From Oxyruncus cristatus (taxonomy: Eukaryota > Chordata > Aves > Passeriformes > Cotingidae): a DNA stretch of 64,000 nt. The translations under genes and the position numbers were made by a program. Position 1 is the first letter of the stretch, and every line of letters starts with the position of its first letter. The DNA lies in contig VXAY01007412.1 of NCBI GenBank assembly GCA_013399855.1, positions 380,672-444,671 on the forward strand, in the 5' to 3' direction. The notes beneath the pieces are model-generated. The model did no database searches, was not told the origin of the DNA, and saw only the letters and a program-made list of their open reading frames with translations. Shown here in pieces: positions 62,732 to 64,000 of this stretch.

Positions 62732-63449
62732 GTAACCTTTTCAGCTATGGTCAGTAATCTTTGTCTTGCAGGCTAGAAGAAACTCACATCAGGTGGTACG
62801 CTTTTTTGTGTATAAAGGGCATATTTGTGTGTATGTACAGTCATGGGTGTATAATGATATGTAAGAAGTACATTAGGGATTCTGTGTGTAATTAGGATAT
62901 TCCAATGGCCCAGTCATCTCCTAAATTATTTAATTTTCTAATCATCTGCAGATTATAAGGGGGGAAGATGGTCATGTTAGAGAATGACAAAATGGGGCTA
63001 AGGTCAAGAAAATTTTGTCTTAAATAATTTGCTTTGTGCTTTTAACAATCGCTGAGATACAGAAATTCTCAAGTAATGAAAAGAATGGGCTACAAACTTT
63101 GAGAATCAAATAACTTTACAGACACCCCTGCATTGTAAAATACTTCATTCCTGTTTATATTTTCTTATAACATTTGATACAGGGAGGCATGCTTAGCCAA
63201 ATCTAAATTTGCTGTTTATTAAACTGAACAATAATGGAGGCTATCTAACATGTTGCATTGGGATTTGTCCTTTCTGATTATACCAAATTTTGTAATTCTT
63301 TCTTGTTAAGTGATAGCACACAGAAGCAAATGTGTCACTCCCTTATGTCAGTCATTACAGTTAGGCCTCCAGGAGATCAAATCTTTGTTCTGAGTCTGGA
63401 CTGAGTATCAGCCATCAGGAGGAATTCTCAGGACTTGCCTCTAGCCGGA

Positions 63450-64000
63450 ATAAATGAGAGATGGAACATCTTCTCCCCAGGGGAAATTTTTTCTTTGGAT
63501 AGATGAAGAAGAAACAGCTCAATATATTTTGTTTTCCCTGAATGTGGACTTCTGTTCAAGAACAGCTGTCATAGGGGAATTTTTTGCTTGGCTTTCAAGG
63601 ATGTTGGTTTGGCCTGCCTGGATGTCAGGTATGCCCCAAAGCCTCTCTATCACTCCATTTCTCAACTGGAGAGGGGAGAGAAAATACAAGGAAAGATGAA
63701 ACTGATGAGTTGAAAGAAGGACAGGGAGAGATCACTCACTGGTTACTGTCAGAGGCAAAACCAGACTGAACTTGGAAAATTAATAGAATTTATTACCAAT
63801 CAAAATTAGAGTAGGATAATGAGAAGTAAAATAAATCTTAAAAACATCTTAAAAACAATCTTAAAATCTTTGCCCCACCCCTCACTCCTTCCTGGACTTA
63901 GCTTTATTCCTGATTCTCTACTTCCTCCCCTGTGGAGTGCAGGGATATGGTCAATTCATCACAGGTTGTTTTTGCCACTGCTTCCTCCTCAGGGAGAGGA
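63450..64000. mobile_element. endogenous retrovirus LTR-like fragment, runs off the window
   Basis: The stretch from about 63620, including aagcctctctatcactccat, gacagggagagatcactcac, ttaatagaatttattaccaa and the ending actgcttcctcctcaggga, resembles a dispersed LTR family that I recall from songbird genomes. No viral protein reading frame is visible. The 5' boundary near 63450 is uncertain. Confidence 0.5.

Noticed and set aside
1..64000. CRISPR arrays, operons, bacterial-type promoters or defence systems
   Set aside because: The sequence is vertebrate nuclear DNA with spliced genes and no regularly spaced repeats.

Overview
The window is nuclear DNA of a bird, very probably a passerine. 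The evidence is the intron-rich gene structure, several CR1 LINE 3' ends, and a tRNA-Ile-headed SINE with a CR1-type tail (23.99-24.12 kb). That SINE matches the TguSINE1 design, which is reported as a passerine innovation. Two protein-coding genes are clear. FBXO40, a muscle-restricted F-box protein, lies on the minus strand at 16.3-20.5 kb. KPNA1 (importin alpha-5, the NLS receptor) lies on the plus strand, with coding exons from 43.07 kb to past the right edge.

Layout. 0-7.5 kb: non-coding DNA with an LTR-like block (about 1.5-1.97 kb) and a CR1 tail (3.67 kb). 7.6-14.4 kb, minus strand: the broken remains of an immunoglobulin-superfamily gene. It has a signal peptide, a V domain, a C1 domain and a transmembrane segment. 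All junctions are phase 1, but the V exon is frameshifted and the C1 exon has a stop and lacks its core. 16.3-20.5 kb: two coding exons of FBXO40, joined by an apparent GC-AG intron; the exon holding the initiator ATG was not found. 20.5-29.8 kb: non-coding DNA with the SINE and a CA microsatellite. 29.9-31.0 kb: a CpG island with two inverted ZNF143-type motifs, the best candidate promoter for KPNA1 and perhaps for a divergent transcript. 31.0-43.07 kb: the probable first intron of KPNA1, with a CR1 tail and a LINE zinc-finger remnant. 43.07-62.73 kb: ten KPNA1 coding exons giving residues 1-374, that is the importin-beta-binding domain and about seven ARM repeats. 63.45-64.0 kb: an endogenous-retrovirus LTR-like fragment running off the end.

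The two intact genes are not functionally linked. FBXO40 is a substrate receptor of an SCF ubiquitin ligase in muscle, and KPNA1 is a housekeeping nuclear-import adaptor. As I recall the human map, CD86, CASR and other genes separate them on chromosome 3q, so their closeness here is a synteny difference to check. I see no new defence, toxin or mobile system. The least-described item is the decayed Ig-like receptor gene.
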